Part shown: positions 15,429-25,109 of the stretch, one piece after another
Numbering within the stretch: the stretch's first letter is position 1
How the letters are laid out: each line of letters starts with the position of its first letter
Source of the DNA: an uncultured Acetatifactor sp.
GTDB lineage: Bacteria > Bacillota > Clostridia > Lachnospirales > Lachnospiraceae
Length of the DNA: 64,000 bases
NCBI GenBank assembly: GCA_910577235.1
Contig: CAJTMX010000015.1
Coordinates: 31,293 to 95,292 of the forward strand
Reading direction: 5' to 3'
Program-made: the position numbers and the translations under genes
Notes under the pieces: generated by a model
What the model was told of the DNA's origin: nothing
Database searches by the model: none
The model's input: the letters and a program-made list of their open reading frames with translations, nothing else

Positions 15429-16973
15429 ATGAACAAAAAGAGAACGGCGGTTGAGGTGTATTTATCTACGGTGTTTAAGTGGGGACTTATTATATTGGTA
15501 AGTGCCTGCATGTGTGCTACTGTTATGTTTAATACTGAAAAACTGCTAGGTTTATATCCTACAGTTCCATGGCTTGCAACTATCGGTTTAGGTATAATGG
15601 ATTTGACCTTTTTTGTTTCCGCTATACTGATAGTAAGGTCTTCATTTGACAAGGATGGATATCTAAAAGAGGGCAGATTACGAATTGGGAAGATTTTTTC
15701 AGTGGCTATATTAGTCATTCAATGGAACTATTTGCTGTATATGCTTCCAACCAGAACTTTTTGGGGTTTTTTATTCTTTTTCCTTATATTAGTGGCGTTT
15801 TTCCTGGATATTAAACTGTTGCTTTTTAGCGGCTTGGCCTGTATGGTATCACTGTTTATTGGCTGGGGTATTCGCGGAACAGACCTTCTTCCGGTTAAAG
15901 ACGCGTTATTCCTCACAGATATTATTATGTGTTTAGTTGCTCTTGTACTGTCTCTGGCAGGATTACTGAGTTTCGTTTTCTTTGTCTCTCATTTTTTAGT
16001 AAATGCAAAGAAAGACGAATTAGAGAAGAACAGCGAACATGTTACAAGTATTCTGCTGGCAGTGCAATCATTATCCGAGAATTTGCAGACAGCAGGTCTA
16101 TCACTTTCACAGGTATCAGAGAACGAAAGCGCTTCTGCCGAAGAATTAGCGGCTACGAGTGAGCAGTTAGTCGAAAGCAGTAATATGCTCAGTTCCAAGA
16201 CAGATGAAAGTATGACAAATCTTGGAGAATTAAGTCAATGGGAAGGTGTTGTTGCCGATAATGTTGAAAAAGTAGAAAAGGTTTCAAGAGATTTGTTAGA
16301 CAAGTCTGCCGAAAACGAAAAACTTCTCAGTGACTTACATACGATCAACGGGGAAGTATCTGAGTCAATGAAGGCTACTACCGAAATAACCCAACGGTTA
16401 TCTGAGGCAGTGCAGGAAATCGGCGTGACATTAAATCTCATAAGCGATATCTCCAGTTCCACAAATTTATTGGCATTGAACGCATCTATTGAAGCGGCAA
16501 GAGCCGGTGAAGCTGGCAAGGGATTTGCTGTTGTTGCCACAGAGGTAGGCAATCTGGCCAACAATACGCAACAATCCTTACAGGTTGTCCAATCTGTTAT
16601 AGAAAGAGTACAACAGAATGTAAGGGATATCACTGCGCAGGTAGATGAAAATTCAGTAAAGCTTGGTACGCAAAATGAATACTTTGAAAATGTATTCCAA
16701 AGTATACAGGATATGACAAAATTATTAAACACATCCGTCGAAACAATAAATACTATGGGCGAAGCACACGGAAAACAAGCAGAAGTAATTAAGAAAACAA
16801 TTTCTATCAATCAGGAGATTGCCGAGAGCATCAGAAAAGAAAATGAACAGTTCAATTCAATCAATGCGATGGCAGGAAGTAATGCAAATGACACAACAGA
16901 AGTTGCGACACAGGCCAGTGTAATCAATGAAATGGTCGATAAAATGACACAATTATTAAAGCAGGAAGACTAG
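15429..16973 (+). CDS. Methyl-accepting chemotaxis-type protein with membrane N-terminus
   Basis: A 514-residue protein with AGGAGG upstream of the ATG. Residues ~15-195 contain about six transmembrane helices with little extracellular sequence and no recognisable ligand domain. The rest is a long coiled-coil signalling domain whose hairpin tip reads STNLLALNASIEAARAGEAG followed by KGFAVVATEVGNLAN, the MCP signal motif that contacts CheA/CheW. No HAMP domain is obvious. The N-terminus suggests it senses membrane state or a small permeant molecule (inference). The gene is AT-rich compared with the window, and no che gene is nearby; it may instead be a non-motility MCP-like protein. Confidence 0.85.
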   Translation: MNKKRTAVEVYLSTVFKWGLIILVSACMCATVMFNTEKLLGLYPTVPWLATIGLGIMDLTFFVSAILIVRSSFDKDGYLKEGRLRIGKIFSVAILVIQWNYLLYMLPTRTFWGFLFFFLILVAFFLDIKLLLFSGLACMVSLFIGWGIRGTDLLPVKDALFLTDIIMCLVALVLSLAGLLSFVFFVSHFLVNAKKDELEKNSEHVTSILLAVQSLSENLQTAGLSLSQVSENESASAEELAATSEQLVESSNMLSSKTDESMTNLGELSQWEGVVADNVEKVEKVSRDLLDKSAENEKLLSDLHTINGEVSESMKATTEITQRLSEAVQEIGVTLNLISDISSSTNLLALNASIEAARAGEAGKGFAVVATEVGNLANNTQQSLQVVQSVIERVQQNVRDITAQVDENSVKLGTQNEYFENVFQSIQDMTKLLNTSVETINTMGEAHGKQAEVIKKTISINQEIAESIRKENEQFNSINAMAGSNANDTTEVATQASVINEMVDKMTQLLKQED

Positions 16974-16979
16974 ATACCA

Positions 16980-17001
16980 GGGGCGATCATCTCGCCCCTT
17001 T
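16980..17001 (+). terminator. Terminator of the chemoreceptor gene
   Basis: GGGGCGA and TCGCCCC form a 7-bp stem with a five-base loop followed by TTTAT, seven bases after the stop codon. Confidence 0.75.
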
Positions 17002-17212
17002 ATCTCTGCCTCGGTAAGTTTGTACCCTTACTTCGCAAGTTTATCAAACAGATATTTCTGTCAGATGTTGCTTGCTATTATCCCGCAAACCCAATATACT
17101 GTACTTATGCATATGCTTGCGCAAAGTAGTGGGCGCTATGGGTACACGGTTTCCGTTCCCCGGAGACCGGCTCCATATAAATATATCAGTATGGATTTGC
17201 GGAGGTGACACA

Positions 17213-17698
17213 ATGGCAGACATGTTGGTTAAGCTTTACAATATTCCTGATTCACACGATACAGAAAAAAAATTAGCGGAGGAAGGAATCAGAATAAAAA
17301 AGGCATTGGCACCCGACCGGAGTAAGATCATCCAATTCTCTAAAACATGCGCAAAAGAGGACTATTCCGATGAAGTGACCGCCACCTTTTCCAATAATCC
17401 CATTACCTGTTATATAGCGACCAAGGGCAAAAAGGTCATTGGTTTCGCGTGTTATGAGGCAACGGCCAGAGACTTTTTCGGCCCCATGGCGGTGCTGGAG
17501 ACGGAGCGGAAAAAGGGAATAGGAAGAGCGCTGCTGCTAAAATCTCTGGAGTCCATGCGGGAACTTGGGTACGCGTATGCCATTATAGGATGGCCCGCAA
17601 AGTCTGCTGTGGATTTTTATATAAAATGTGTAGATGCAGTTATGATAGAAGAAAATTCCTCCGGAATATATAAACGAATGATTGAAATTGATGAGTGA
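17213..17698 (+). CDS. GNAT-family N-acetyltransferase
   Basis: Predicted 161 residues from the ATG at 17213, which has GGAGGTGA eight bases upstream; the frame is open from 17072 but without a ribosome site. The central KVIGFACYEATARDFFGPMA strand-loop and the acyl-CoA pyrophosphate loop ETERKKGIGRALLLKSLESM (R/Q-x-x-G-x-G/A type) place it in the GNAT fold. Substrate unknown. It lies 160 bases before the RNA-repair gene on the same strand, but a separate AT-rich gap suggests independent transcription. Confidence 0.85.
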   Translation: MADMLVKLYNIPDSHDTEKKLAEEGIRIKKALAPDRSKIIQFSKTCAKEDYSDEVTATFSNNPITCYIATKGKKVIGFACYEATARDFFGPMAVLETERKKGIGRALLLKSLESMRELGYAYAIIGWPAKSAVDFYIKCVDAVMIEENSSGIYKRMIEIDE

Positions 17699-17859
17699 AT
17701 ACCCGTCACTGGCATACGGTGGACATAGCACAAAGAAAAATTATTTGGCGGGGAGGGAGCGGGTTGTATGCGGAGCATTTTACGATTATACCACAGGTCT
17801 ATTGCTCCCAGGTTCCGCACATATTATGATAAAAACATCTAAATATATGGAGGAGCAAC

Positions 17860-20052
17860 ATGAGAATCTTACTTTTACTCAGAGGTTCGGCCGGATGCGG
17901 CAAATCCACCTGGATTGAGGAGCACGGCCTAAAGAGATACGCGCTGTCGGCAGACGATATCCGCCTGCTGTGCCAGGGACCATCCATGCTTGTGGACGGC
18001 TCGGTGGGCATCAGCCAGAGCAACGATAAGACGGTGTGGAAAATGCTGTTTAACCTGTTGGAGATCCGGATGCAGAACGGCGAATTTACCGTGATCGATG
18101 CCACCAACTCCAAGACCTCGGAGATAAACCGATACAAGGAAATGTGTGAGGCCTACCGCTACCGAATGTACTGCGTGGACTTTACCGGCATTCCCATGGA
18201 GGAGGTTAAACGCAGAAACGCAGGCCGTGAACCTTTGAAACGGGTTTCCGACGAAGTGATCGAGAGAATGTATTCCCGCTTTGCCACCCAGAAGATTCCC
18301 TCCGGCGTGAAAGTGATCAGCCCCCAGGAGCTGGATACAATCTGGCTTAAGCGCATCGACCTGTCAGCCTACAAGCGTGTTCATCATATCGGCGACATTC
18401 ACGGTTGCAATACGGTCCTGCAGAAATACCTCTCGGATAACGGCGGCATCAAAGACGACGAATTTTACATATTTGTGGGGGACTATGTTGACCGTGGCCT
18501 GGAAAACGTTGAGGTGCTGGACTTCCTCCTGTCCATAAAGGACAGGAAAAACGTGCTGATGCTGGAGGGCAACCACGAGAGATGGCTGTGGCTGTATGCC
18601 AACGACAGCGTGGGACGCTCCAAGGAGTTTGAGCTGGTGACCAGGCCCGTTCTGGACCAGGCCCATATGGACAAAAAGCAGCTGCGGCAGCTGTACAGGA
18701 AATTTGGTCAGTGCGCCTACTATACCTACGGGGACAGGATATTTCTGGTCACCCACGCAGGTCTTTCCACAGTTCCCGAAAACCTTTCTCTGGTGGCCAC
18801 GGAGCAGATGATCAAGGGAGTGGGAAACTACAACGATTTTGAAAAGATTGCTGAGACCTTTTACGAGACCACGCCTGACAACTACATCCAGATCCACGGA
18901 CACAGAAACACCAAGCAGCTCCCAGTCATGGTCAACGACAAGGTATACAATCTGGAGGGCCAGGTGGAATACGGCGGCTGTCTGCGGTGCATACAGGTTG
19001 ACCCGGAGGGCATACGGACCATAGAGGTCAAAAACCCGGTATTCAAGACCCCTGAGATGCGTCAGGAGCAGACCGTGGCCGACAGCTCCGTGGCCGATAC
19101 CATAATTGCGCTGCGTGCAAGCCGCTTTGTCCGGGAAAAGAATTTCGGTAATATATCCTCATTTAATTTTACCAGTAAAGCGTTCTATGACAAGGTGTGG
19201 GACGAACAGACCACCAAGGCGAGAGGGCTGTATCTGGACACCCTGAAGGGAAAAGTGGCGGCCCGGGCATACGACAAGTTTTTCAATGTCAACGAGCGCC
19301 CGGAGACCAAATTTGACATGCTGCAATACAAGCTGCAATTTCCGGTCACTGCCTATGTGAAGGAAAACGGCTTTCTGGGGATCGTCAGTTACAACGAATA
19401 TGAGGACCAACTGCTGATCGCCAGCAAGTCCACCATCGACAGCCAGTACGCCGGGTGGCTTAAGGATATGGTATATGAAAAGGTATCCGCCGAAAATCTG
19501 GAGATGTTGAAAGAATATATCCGTGAAAACCAGGTGTCCTTTGTCTTTGAGTGCGTGGATATGCAGCATGACCCCCATATCATCGAGTATCCCCAAAGTG
19601 GCCTGTATCTGCTGGATATCGTCTATAACCGTATGGATTTTGCCAAATATGAGTACGACGATATGTGCCATGTGGCGGAGCGGTTCGGTCTCACACCCAA
19701 GGAAAAGGCTTGCGAGATCGCTTCCTGGCAGGAATTCTATGACTGGTACTATGAGGTGCTGGAGGAAGAATATGAGTTCCGGGGACGCAAGATTGAAGGT
19801 TTCGTTATCGAGGACAGCGCGGGGTATATGACCAAGCTGAAACTGGCCTACTATAATTTCTGGAAATTTATGCGGGGAGTGGCCCATGAGGCCATCCAAA
19901 AAGGGCATATCTCCAGAACTTCCACATTGACCACTCCCACCGCCAACGAGTTCTATGGCTGGGTGAGAAAGCTGCATGACACGCCGGACTTAGACAGCGT
20001 TCCCAGAGATATCTGCACGCTGAGAAATATGTTTTATAAAGATAATATGTGA
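17860..20052 (+). CDS. Polynucleotide kinase - phosphatase - RNA ligase fusion (RNA repair)
   Basis: A 730-residue three-domain enzyme; ATG has TGGAGGAG upstream. Domain 1 (about 1-165) is a P-loop kinase with RGSAGCGKST (lysine 15) for 5'-OH phosphorylation. Domain 2 (about 175-400) is a calcineurin-type phosphoesterase: GDIHG at 178, GDYVDRG at 207, GNHE at 237 and GHR near 347. Domain 3 (about 430-730) is a nucleotidyltransferase with KENG (lysine 501 the likely AMP-bound residue), FVFECVD, EGFVIED and a KLK motif near 659, resembling T4 Rnl1-type RNA ligases. The order is that of the bacterial Pnkp/Hen1 repair pathway, but no Hen1 methyltransferase is adjacent. The likely job is to heal and seal cleaved RNA such as tRNA cut by a ribotoxin (inference). 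Confidence 0.88.
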   Translation: MRILLLLRGSAGCGKSTWIEEHGLKRYALSADDIRLLCQGPSMLVDGSVGISQSNDKTVWKMLFNLLEIRMQNGEFTVIDATNSKTSEINRYKEMCEAYRYRMYCVDFTGIPMEEVKRRNAGREPLKRVSDEVIERMYSRFATQKIPSGVKVISPQELDTIWLKRIDLSAYKRVHHIGDIHGCNTVLQKYLSDNGGIKDDEFYIFVGDYVDRGLENVEVLDFLLSIKDRKNVLMLEGNHERWLWLYANDSVGRSKEFELVTRPVLDQAHMDKKQLRQLYRKFGQCAYYTYGDRIFLVTHAGLSTVPENLSLVATEQMIKGVGNYNDFEKIAETFYETTPDNYIQIHGHRNTKQLPVMVNDKVYNLEGQVEYGGCLRCIQVDPEGIRTIEVKNPVFKTPEMRQEQTVADSSVADTIIALRASRFVREKNFGNISSFNFTSKAFYDKVWDEQTTKARGLYLDTLKGKVAARAYDKFFNVNERPETKFDMLQYKLQFPVTAYVKENGFLGIVSYNEYEDQLLIASKSTIDSQYAGWLKDMVYEKVSAENLEMLKEYIRENQVSFVFECVDMQHDPHIIEYPQSGLYLLDIVYNRMDFAKYEYDDMCHVAERFGLTPKEKACEIASWQEFYDWYYEVLEEEYEFRGRKIEGFVIEDSAGYMTKLKLAYYNFWKFMRGVAHEAIQKGHISRTSTLTTPTANEFYGWVRKLHDTPDLDSVPRDICTLRNMFYKDNM

Positions 20053-20059
20053 TGTTGGA

Positions 20060-20102
20060 GGCTGTCGCAAAGTGTAGCTCATACACAATATATGCGACAG
20101 CC
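20060..20102. terminator. Hairpin between convergent genes
   Basis: Arms GGCTGTCGCA and TGCGACAGCC pair perfectly over 10 bp, with an inner GTGTA/TACAC stem. It lies between the stop codons of the RNA-repair gene and the ABC gene and likely ends both transcripts, although the T run (CCTTCATTT) is modest. Confidence 0.65.
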
Positions 20103-20112
20103 CCTTCATTTC

Positions 20113-21837
20113 TCATACGCCCCTGTTGCTCAGTTCCACCAGCTTTCTATATATTCCATGCTGCCCCATCAGTCCGGTATGTTCACCCTGTTCACGCACT
20201 TTCCCGCCCTCTATGACATAGATGATATCCGCTTTTTCAATTGTGGACAGCCTGTGGGCCACCACCAGTGTAGTGCGGCCTCCCATAAGCGCCTCGATCC
20301 CTCTTTGCACCAGCTGTTCACTCTCCGAATCCAGAGCTGAAGTGGCCTCGTCCAGGAGAAGGATCGGTGCGTTTCTGATAAAGGCGCGGGCTATGGCGAT
20401 ACGCTGGCGTTGTCCGCCGGACAGGCTTTCTCCCCGTTCTCCCACCAGCGTATCGTATCCGTCCGGGAAAGACATGATAAACTCATGAGCGTAGGCGCGC
20501 CTGGCGGCCTCCACCACTTCGTCATCGCTTGCGCCCAGTCTGCCGTACCGTATATTTTCCCTTATGCTGGTGGCAAACAGATAGGCATCCTGAGGGACAT
20601 AGGCAATATTGCCCCGCAGTTCATCCGGGGTATAGGCATGCAGCGGTTTTCCCAGGACTTGGATCGTACCGCCGCTTGGCTGATATAGACCCAGCAGCAG
20701 CTTGACTACCGTACTTTTGCCGCCGCCGCTTTCTCCCACCAGCGCGGCTGTTTTTCCTCTCTCCACGGTGATGTCCACGCCGTCTAACACCTTTTCCCGG
20801 CCGTCATAGGAAAACGCCACGTCCTTGATCCCGATTCCGCAGTCCTTCGGGAGAGAAAGTTTATCCTCCTTCTTGCCGCCGCTTTCAGGGAGCCGGGGCA
20901 GGATCGGCTGATCCAATATCTCGAACACTCTGTCCGCAAGAGCAAAAGAGTCCATAAGGCATCCCCAGGCGCTGCCAACATTGCCGAGAAAAAACGCCAC
21001 CATACCCTGCAGGCTCAGGATCGCCACCACCGTGCCAAAGTCCGTCAATCCCGCGGAGGCCATAAAGATACCGATGATCAGAATGGCCACATTGCACAGG
21101 AATCCAAATACCCATTCCACCGCCTGTACATCGGCCAGCCTTCGGAACCTTTTCATAGTGTGGGCGGCCATCTGGGCATTCTCCTCCGAATACTTCCCCA
21201 CCATGCCCCGAGCGCCGGGAAACATCTTGATGATATCGATTCCTGCCAGTATGTCGGTTAGGCTTTCCGTACAGGATGCCAGTAATTTCTGTATTTTGAC
21301 TGCCATGCCTCGAAGGGGTTTCACCAGAATCATGTTGATCCGAACCGACACCGCGCTGAGCGCCAGCACCATTAGTCCGATTCGCATATCCAGCGATAAG
21401 ATGATTATGATAGCGGCTCCGCCCATGATCACAGGATCGATGATCCTGTGATGGGTGTTGGCAAGGGAGTTCTTGATATCCTCCACATTGAAACACAATT
21501 TCTGTATGGAATCCGCCGTGTGATGCTCCTCAAAATAGGACATGGGCAAAGAAAACAGATGGATCATCACCCGCAGGCGCAGCCTTTTCATGATCTGGCG
21601 TATCTGATACATACAGGTGAAAGCGGTCAGACGCCTGCCTATGTTCAGAGCCAGAACGATGGCGGCCAGCCAGATGGCGGCGCTGAACAGTTTCCTGTCC
21701 GATGCCGTCACCGCATTGATGATATTCCTGTAAAACAGAGCGTTTACCGTGCCGGCAATCACTTCCAGACCGGGCATTAAAAACATGCACAGCCAGTATA
21801 TCCCTGATTTTTCAAATAATGACAGGTATTTTTTCAT
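20113..21837 (-). CDS. ABC exporter half-transporter (second of a pair)
   Basis: A 574-residue fused membrane-ATPase protein. The N-terminal ~320 residues have six hydrophobic helices of the type IV exporter fold; the ATPase has GESGGGKST (about residue 367), LSGGQRQRIAIARA (about 472) and ILLLDEATSALD. The gene starts four bases after the partner's stop, so the two are translationally linked and probably form a heterodimer. Substrates of such pairs range from lipids to drugs and peptides. No peptidase C39 domain or precursor peptide was found, so a bacteriocin role is not supported. Confidence 0.9.
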   Translation of the reverse strand: MKKYLSLFEKSGIYWLCMFLMPGLEVIAGTVNALFYRNIINAVTASDRKLFSAAIWLAAIVLALNIGRRLTAFTCMYQIRQIMKRLRLRVMIHLFSLPMSYFEEHHTADSIQKLCFNVEDIKNSLANTHHRIIDPVIMGGAAIIIILSLDMRIGLMVLALSAVSVRINMILVKPLRGMAVKIQKLLASCTESLTDILAGIDIIKMFPGARGMVGKYSEENAQMAAHTMKRFRRLADVQAVEWVFGFLCNVAILIIGIFMASAGLTDFGTVVAILSLQGMVAFFLGNVGSAWGCLMDSFALADRVFEILDQPILPRLPESGGKKEDKLSLPKDCGIGIKDVAFSYDGREKVLDGVDITVERGKTAALVGESGGGKSTVVKLLLGLYQPSGGTIQVLGKPLHAYTPDELRGNIAYVPQDAYLFATSIRENIRYGRLGASDDEVVEAARRAYAHEFIMSFPDGYDTLVGERGESLSGGQRQRIAIARAFIRNAPILLLDEATSALDSESEQLVQRGIEALMGGRTTLVVAHRLSTIEKADIIYVIEGGKVREQGEHTGLMGQHGIYRKLVELSNRGV

Positions 21838-21841
21838 CTGT

Positions 21842-23578
21842 TTATGCCCCCGCGTACATGGAATAAAGTTTTGGATAAATCCGCCCCTGTTCCATCAATT
21901 CCTCATGTGTCCCGGTCTCGGCTACCTTTCCCCGGTCCATGACAACGATATAGTCCGCATCCTTTATTGTGGACAATCTGTGCGCCACCACCAGGGTCGT
22001 GCGCCCCTGGGCCAGCCTCTCCAAAGCTTTCTGTACCTCAGCCTCCGCCTGTACGTCCAGCGCCGAGGTGGCCTCGTCCAGCAGCAGCATGGGGGCATCT
22101 TTCAGAATGGCGCGGGCAATAGAGACCCGCTGAATCTGCCCTCCCGACAGTCGCGAACCCCGCTCGCCCGCCAGAGTGTCATATCCCTGGGGAAGTTCAC
22201 CGATAAAGTCCGCCGCATTGGCTGCCTTGGCCGCCATATGAATCTCTTCCGCTGCTGCTCCCGGTCTGCCCAAGGCTATGTTTGCCCCTACTGATACAGG
22301 AAACAGATATGCATGCTGTGAAACATAGGAAAAACGGGAGCGCAACGCCTCCAGGTCCCAATCGCCAAGCTCCACCCCGTCCACCAGAATACTGCCCTGC
22401 TGCGGTCTGTAAAATCCACACAGCAGGCGGAGCAGCGTGCTTTTCCCACCTCCGCTGGCTCCCACCACGGCCACGGTCTTACCCCGGGGAACCGTAAAGC
22501 TGGCACCTCGCAGCACGGGCGCTCCCTCCTCATAGGAGAAATATACGTCTCTAAACTCTATCGCAGGAGCCTCCTCCATACCGGACCGGACGCTGCCCAT
22601 GGGTTCCGTCGGCGTGTTTAGTACCTCAAACACCCTCTCTGCCGCCACCAGCGCCACCTTGCTGTTGAAAATCCTGCCCGCCAAATCATTGATGATTTCC
22701 ACCATCTTAGGCAGAAGAGAAAAAAATGCCACCAGACTGCCCATGGTCATCTTACCCTCCAGGCAAAACCATCCTCCCCCCACAAGACAGAGTATGGAGG
22801 AGAGCGTACCCGACAGAATCCAGAATCCGGAACCCATAGACTGATTCCGGTCATTGTCCACTGCCATATCTGTCATCTTCTGCACGCTTTTACTATATTC
22901 CTCCAAAAAGGCGTTCTCCAGGGAACAGCTTTTTACCACCTCCATGCCTCCGATCATATCCGCCGATGAGCTGATAATCTCCGCAGAGTATTGCATGTAT
23001 GCTCTGGAACCAGCCTTGAACCTGGTTGTCAGTATGGCTCCAAACGGGAGGCAGAGAGTCGTGGGAATGACGGAGATCAGAAACAGCACCGGGTTTAAGT
23101 ACAGCAGATACAGCATATAAAAGACAAGCAGAAAGGGATTTGTGATCACCGTCAACAGATCGTTTTGCACGAAACTGCTGACCCGGTTTGCATCCTCGGT
23201 GAGTCTTGCCAGTATATCCCCGGAATGGTTCTTCGCCATAGCCTCCGAAGTCATCCTGATAATATGCGCCGCGGCGTCATCCTTTACTTCCCGGAGAATC
23301 CTGGTGGCCACACTTCCGGAAGTATAGCGTGTGACCCAGGCCGACCCGGCCCCGACTGCCAGCAATCCTCCGCATAGCAGCAGAAGCCGCCCAATGGCAG
23401 GCAAAGTTCCCGCCTCCATCCCGTCAACCACACGCCGCAACAGTTCGGAACCGGCCACTCCGCATCCGGCACACAGCGCGCCTGCCAACAGAGCCATAAA
23501 TATCAGACACCGATGCCTGCGCACATACTTTATGATCTGTGTCAAAACCGCTTTATCGGTGTGTTCTGCCTCTACCAT
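21842..23578 (-). CDS. ABC exporter half-transporter (first of a pair)
   Basis: Predicted 578 residues from the ATG at 23578, chosen because GGGGGAGG lies just upstream; the open frame extends to 23689. The N-terminus has six exporter helices; the ATPase carries GASGGGKST, LSGGQIQRVSIARA and MLLLDEATSALD. Its start overlaps the last seven bases of the HTH-PurM gene, so regulator and exporter pair form one operon read from the promoter near 24940. Confidence 0.9.
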   Translation of the reverse strand: MVEAEHTDKAVLTQIIKYVRRHRCLIFMALLAGALCAGCGVAGSELLRRVVDGMEAGTLPAIGRLLLLCGGLLAVGAGSAWVTRYTSGSVATRILREVKDDAAAHIIRMTSEAMAKNHSGDILARLTEDANRVSSFVQNDLLTVITNPFLLVFYMLYLLYLNPVLFLISVIPTTLCLPFGAILTTRFKAGSRAYMQYSAEIISSSADMIGGMEVVKSCSLENAFLEEYSKSVQKMTDMAVDNDRNQSMGSGFWILSGTLSSILCLVGGGWFCLEGKMTMGSLVAFFSLLPKMVEIINDLAGRIFNSKVALVAAERVFEVLNTPTEPMGSVRSGMEEAPAIEFRDVYFSYEEGAPVLRGASFTVPRGKTVAVVGASGGGKSTLLRLLCGFYRPQQGSILVDGVELGDWDLEALRSRFSYVSQHAYLFPVSVGANIALGRPGAAAEEIHMAAKAANAADFIGELPQGYDTLAGERGSRLSGGQIQRVSIARAILKDAPMLLLDEATSALDVQAEAEVQKALERLAQGRTTLVVAHRLSTIKDADYIVVMDRGKVAETGTHEELMEQGRIYPKLYSMYAGA

Positions 23579-24828
23579 CGTATCCTCCCCCTGCTCCAGA
23601 CCTTTATACCCTTGTGGCCACCCCTTTCCACCTGTCCGATGCGCCAGCATTGGGAGAACCGCCGGATCACACTCACGGCCTCCTCCCAATGTTTCTCCGG
23701 CACGGCCACCACCATGCCTATACCCATGTTGAAATGGTGGTAAAACACATTTTCTCCGATTCTTTCCTGCTCAAACAGAATGCGGTACAGGGGCAGGACA
23801 GGAATGGTCGACAGATCGATACACACTCCCAGGCCCTCCGGGACCTCCTGCCAGCATCTGTGATTTAGCAGGGCGTTGCCGATCCGAAAGGCTTTGTGCA
23901 GATATCCCTCCTCCTGCAATGCGGCGATCTCCCTTACGAACGCCGTGTTGGCCTTCATCAGTTCATCCAGAAAAAATCTGTCGGTGTCTATTTTGGCGTG
24001 ATACAACTCGGGATTTTTATCCAGCAATATCTTAACGAAGGGAAAATTGGTTCCGTCTATGCCCTCTGTCTTAATGCCGATCAGTACATCCCCCTCTCTC
24101 ACCTGTTCTCCGGTCAGCAGTTTATCTCTATCCTGCACTCCCACCACAGTGGCGCTCAGCTCATACTCCTGCGAGCCGTAGTTTATGGGCTGGGCAGCTA
24201 TCTCCATTCCAGTAAAAGAAACTCCGTTTTTCTCGCACACTCTGCGGAAAGCCTGCGCCATCAGACAGAGCTGCTCCCGGTCGTAATTTCCGCAGATCAC
24301 TATCGCTTTTAAGATCATGGGGCTTACGCCATGCTGTAGTGTGTAGTTCATAGCGCTGGCAGCCGCGTCCGCGCATACCTCCTGATTATAGCCGTACTCC
24401 TTAGCCAGTCTCTCCTTGGAACCCGGAACGCAGGTAATGCAGGAATATACCGGTTCCCGCATCCGTGATGTATCCATTTGAAACAGACATGCGTCTGCAT
24501 AATAAGCGGATAAAATATTTTCGTCCGTTGAATTAAACTGCATGATCTCCTCTTTCAGGGCATGCAGCCTGTTTGAATCAAGCCCCGATTCCCGGTAGGA
24601 GATAGATCTGTTTTTCCAATCATTCTCATTTAGCAGCGCATCCACCGTTACATTCAACAGGTTGGAGATCTCATAGAACATCTCCACAGTGGGCAGACTC
24701 TTTCCAAGCTCCCATCGGGAGACGGCCTGATATGTGATATGCAGGGAATCGGCAAGTTCCTTCTGCGTGATCCCCTTCTCCTTTCTATAAAAAGCAATTC
24801 TCTTACCAATCTCTTCCTTGTCTAACAT
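23572..24828 (-). CDS. XRE-family HTH fused to a PurM/AIR-synthase-like domain
   Basis: Predicted 418 residues from the ATG at 24828 (frame open to 24933; the mapped promoter excludes the longest start, and an ATG at 24879 is the alternative). Residues ~1-60 are a Cro/C1 HTH (ITQKELADSLHITYQAVSRW). The remainder, ~350 residues, resembles PurM-like ATP-binding enzymes: a long alpha/beta region, REGDVLIGIKTEGIDGTNFP (the PurM G-[LI]-x-S/T-x-G-[IV] loop), and a C-terminal FYHHFNMGIGMVVAVPEKHW that closely matches the AIR synthase end. PurM makes aminoimidazole ribotide in purine synthesis; here the domain more likely senses a purine-related ligand or nucleotide and controls the co-transcribed ABC exporter (inference). 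No other purine gene is nearby. Confidence 0.82.
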   Translation of the reverse strand: MLDKEEIGKRIAFYRKEKGITQKELADSLHITYQAVSRWELGKSLPTVEMFYEISNLLNVTVDALLNENDWKNRSISYRESGLDSNRLHALKEEIMQFNSTDENILSAYYADACLFQMDTSRMREPVYSCITCVPGSKERLAKEYGYNQEVCADAAASAMNYTLQHGVSPMILKAIVICGNYDREQLCLMAQAFRRVCEKNGVSFTGMEIAAQPINYGSQEYELSATVVGVQDRDKLLTGEQVREGDVLIGIKTEGIDGTNFPFVKILLDKNPELYHAKIDTDRFFLDELMKANTAFVREIAALQEEGYLHKAFRIGNALLNHRCWQEVPEGLGVCIDLSTIPVLPLYRILFEQERIGENVFYHHFNMGIGMVVAVPEKHWEEAVSVIRRFSQCWRIGQVERGGHKGIKVWSRGRIRW

Positions 24829-24923
24829 ACAGCATCCAGCCTTTCTGAGACTCCTGGCAGCAGACTTTCTTGCGGCCATGCCCTCCGCCAATAGGGAATA
24901 TTGTTTATTTTGGCTATGACTAA

Positions 24924-24952
24924 AGTATATCATCCCGATATAGGGGGTTCAA
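24924..24952 (-). promoter_or_regulatory. Promoter of the HTH-PurM/ABC operon
   Basis: Minus strand TTGAAC (24947-24952), 17-base spacer containing CCCCTATATCGGG, TATACT (24924-24929). The predicted start point near 24917 lies inside the longest open frame, which argues for a downstream start codon. The rest of 24953-25109 shows no gene. Confidence 0.65.
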
Positions 24953-25109
24953 TAAACATTTCTTTGCATCCCTATTTACAAAATCAATTGGTAATTGAGT
25001 TAGATTCCATCCGTTGACTGTGTTCTTTCTGATCAGCCTTGCATGGACATGAGGATTGGGATTAATCCCTGCTTATATAGGAATACAGGGAATCCCCTTG
25101 GAAGCATAT

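Noticed and set aside
20113..24828. Bacteriocin exporter locus
   Set aside because: No peptidase C39 domain in the ABC proteins and no short precursor gene with a GG leader nearby.
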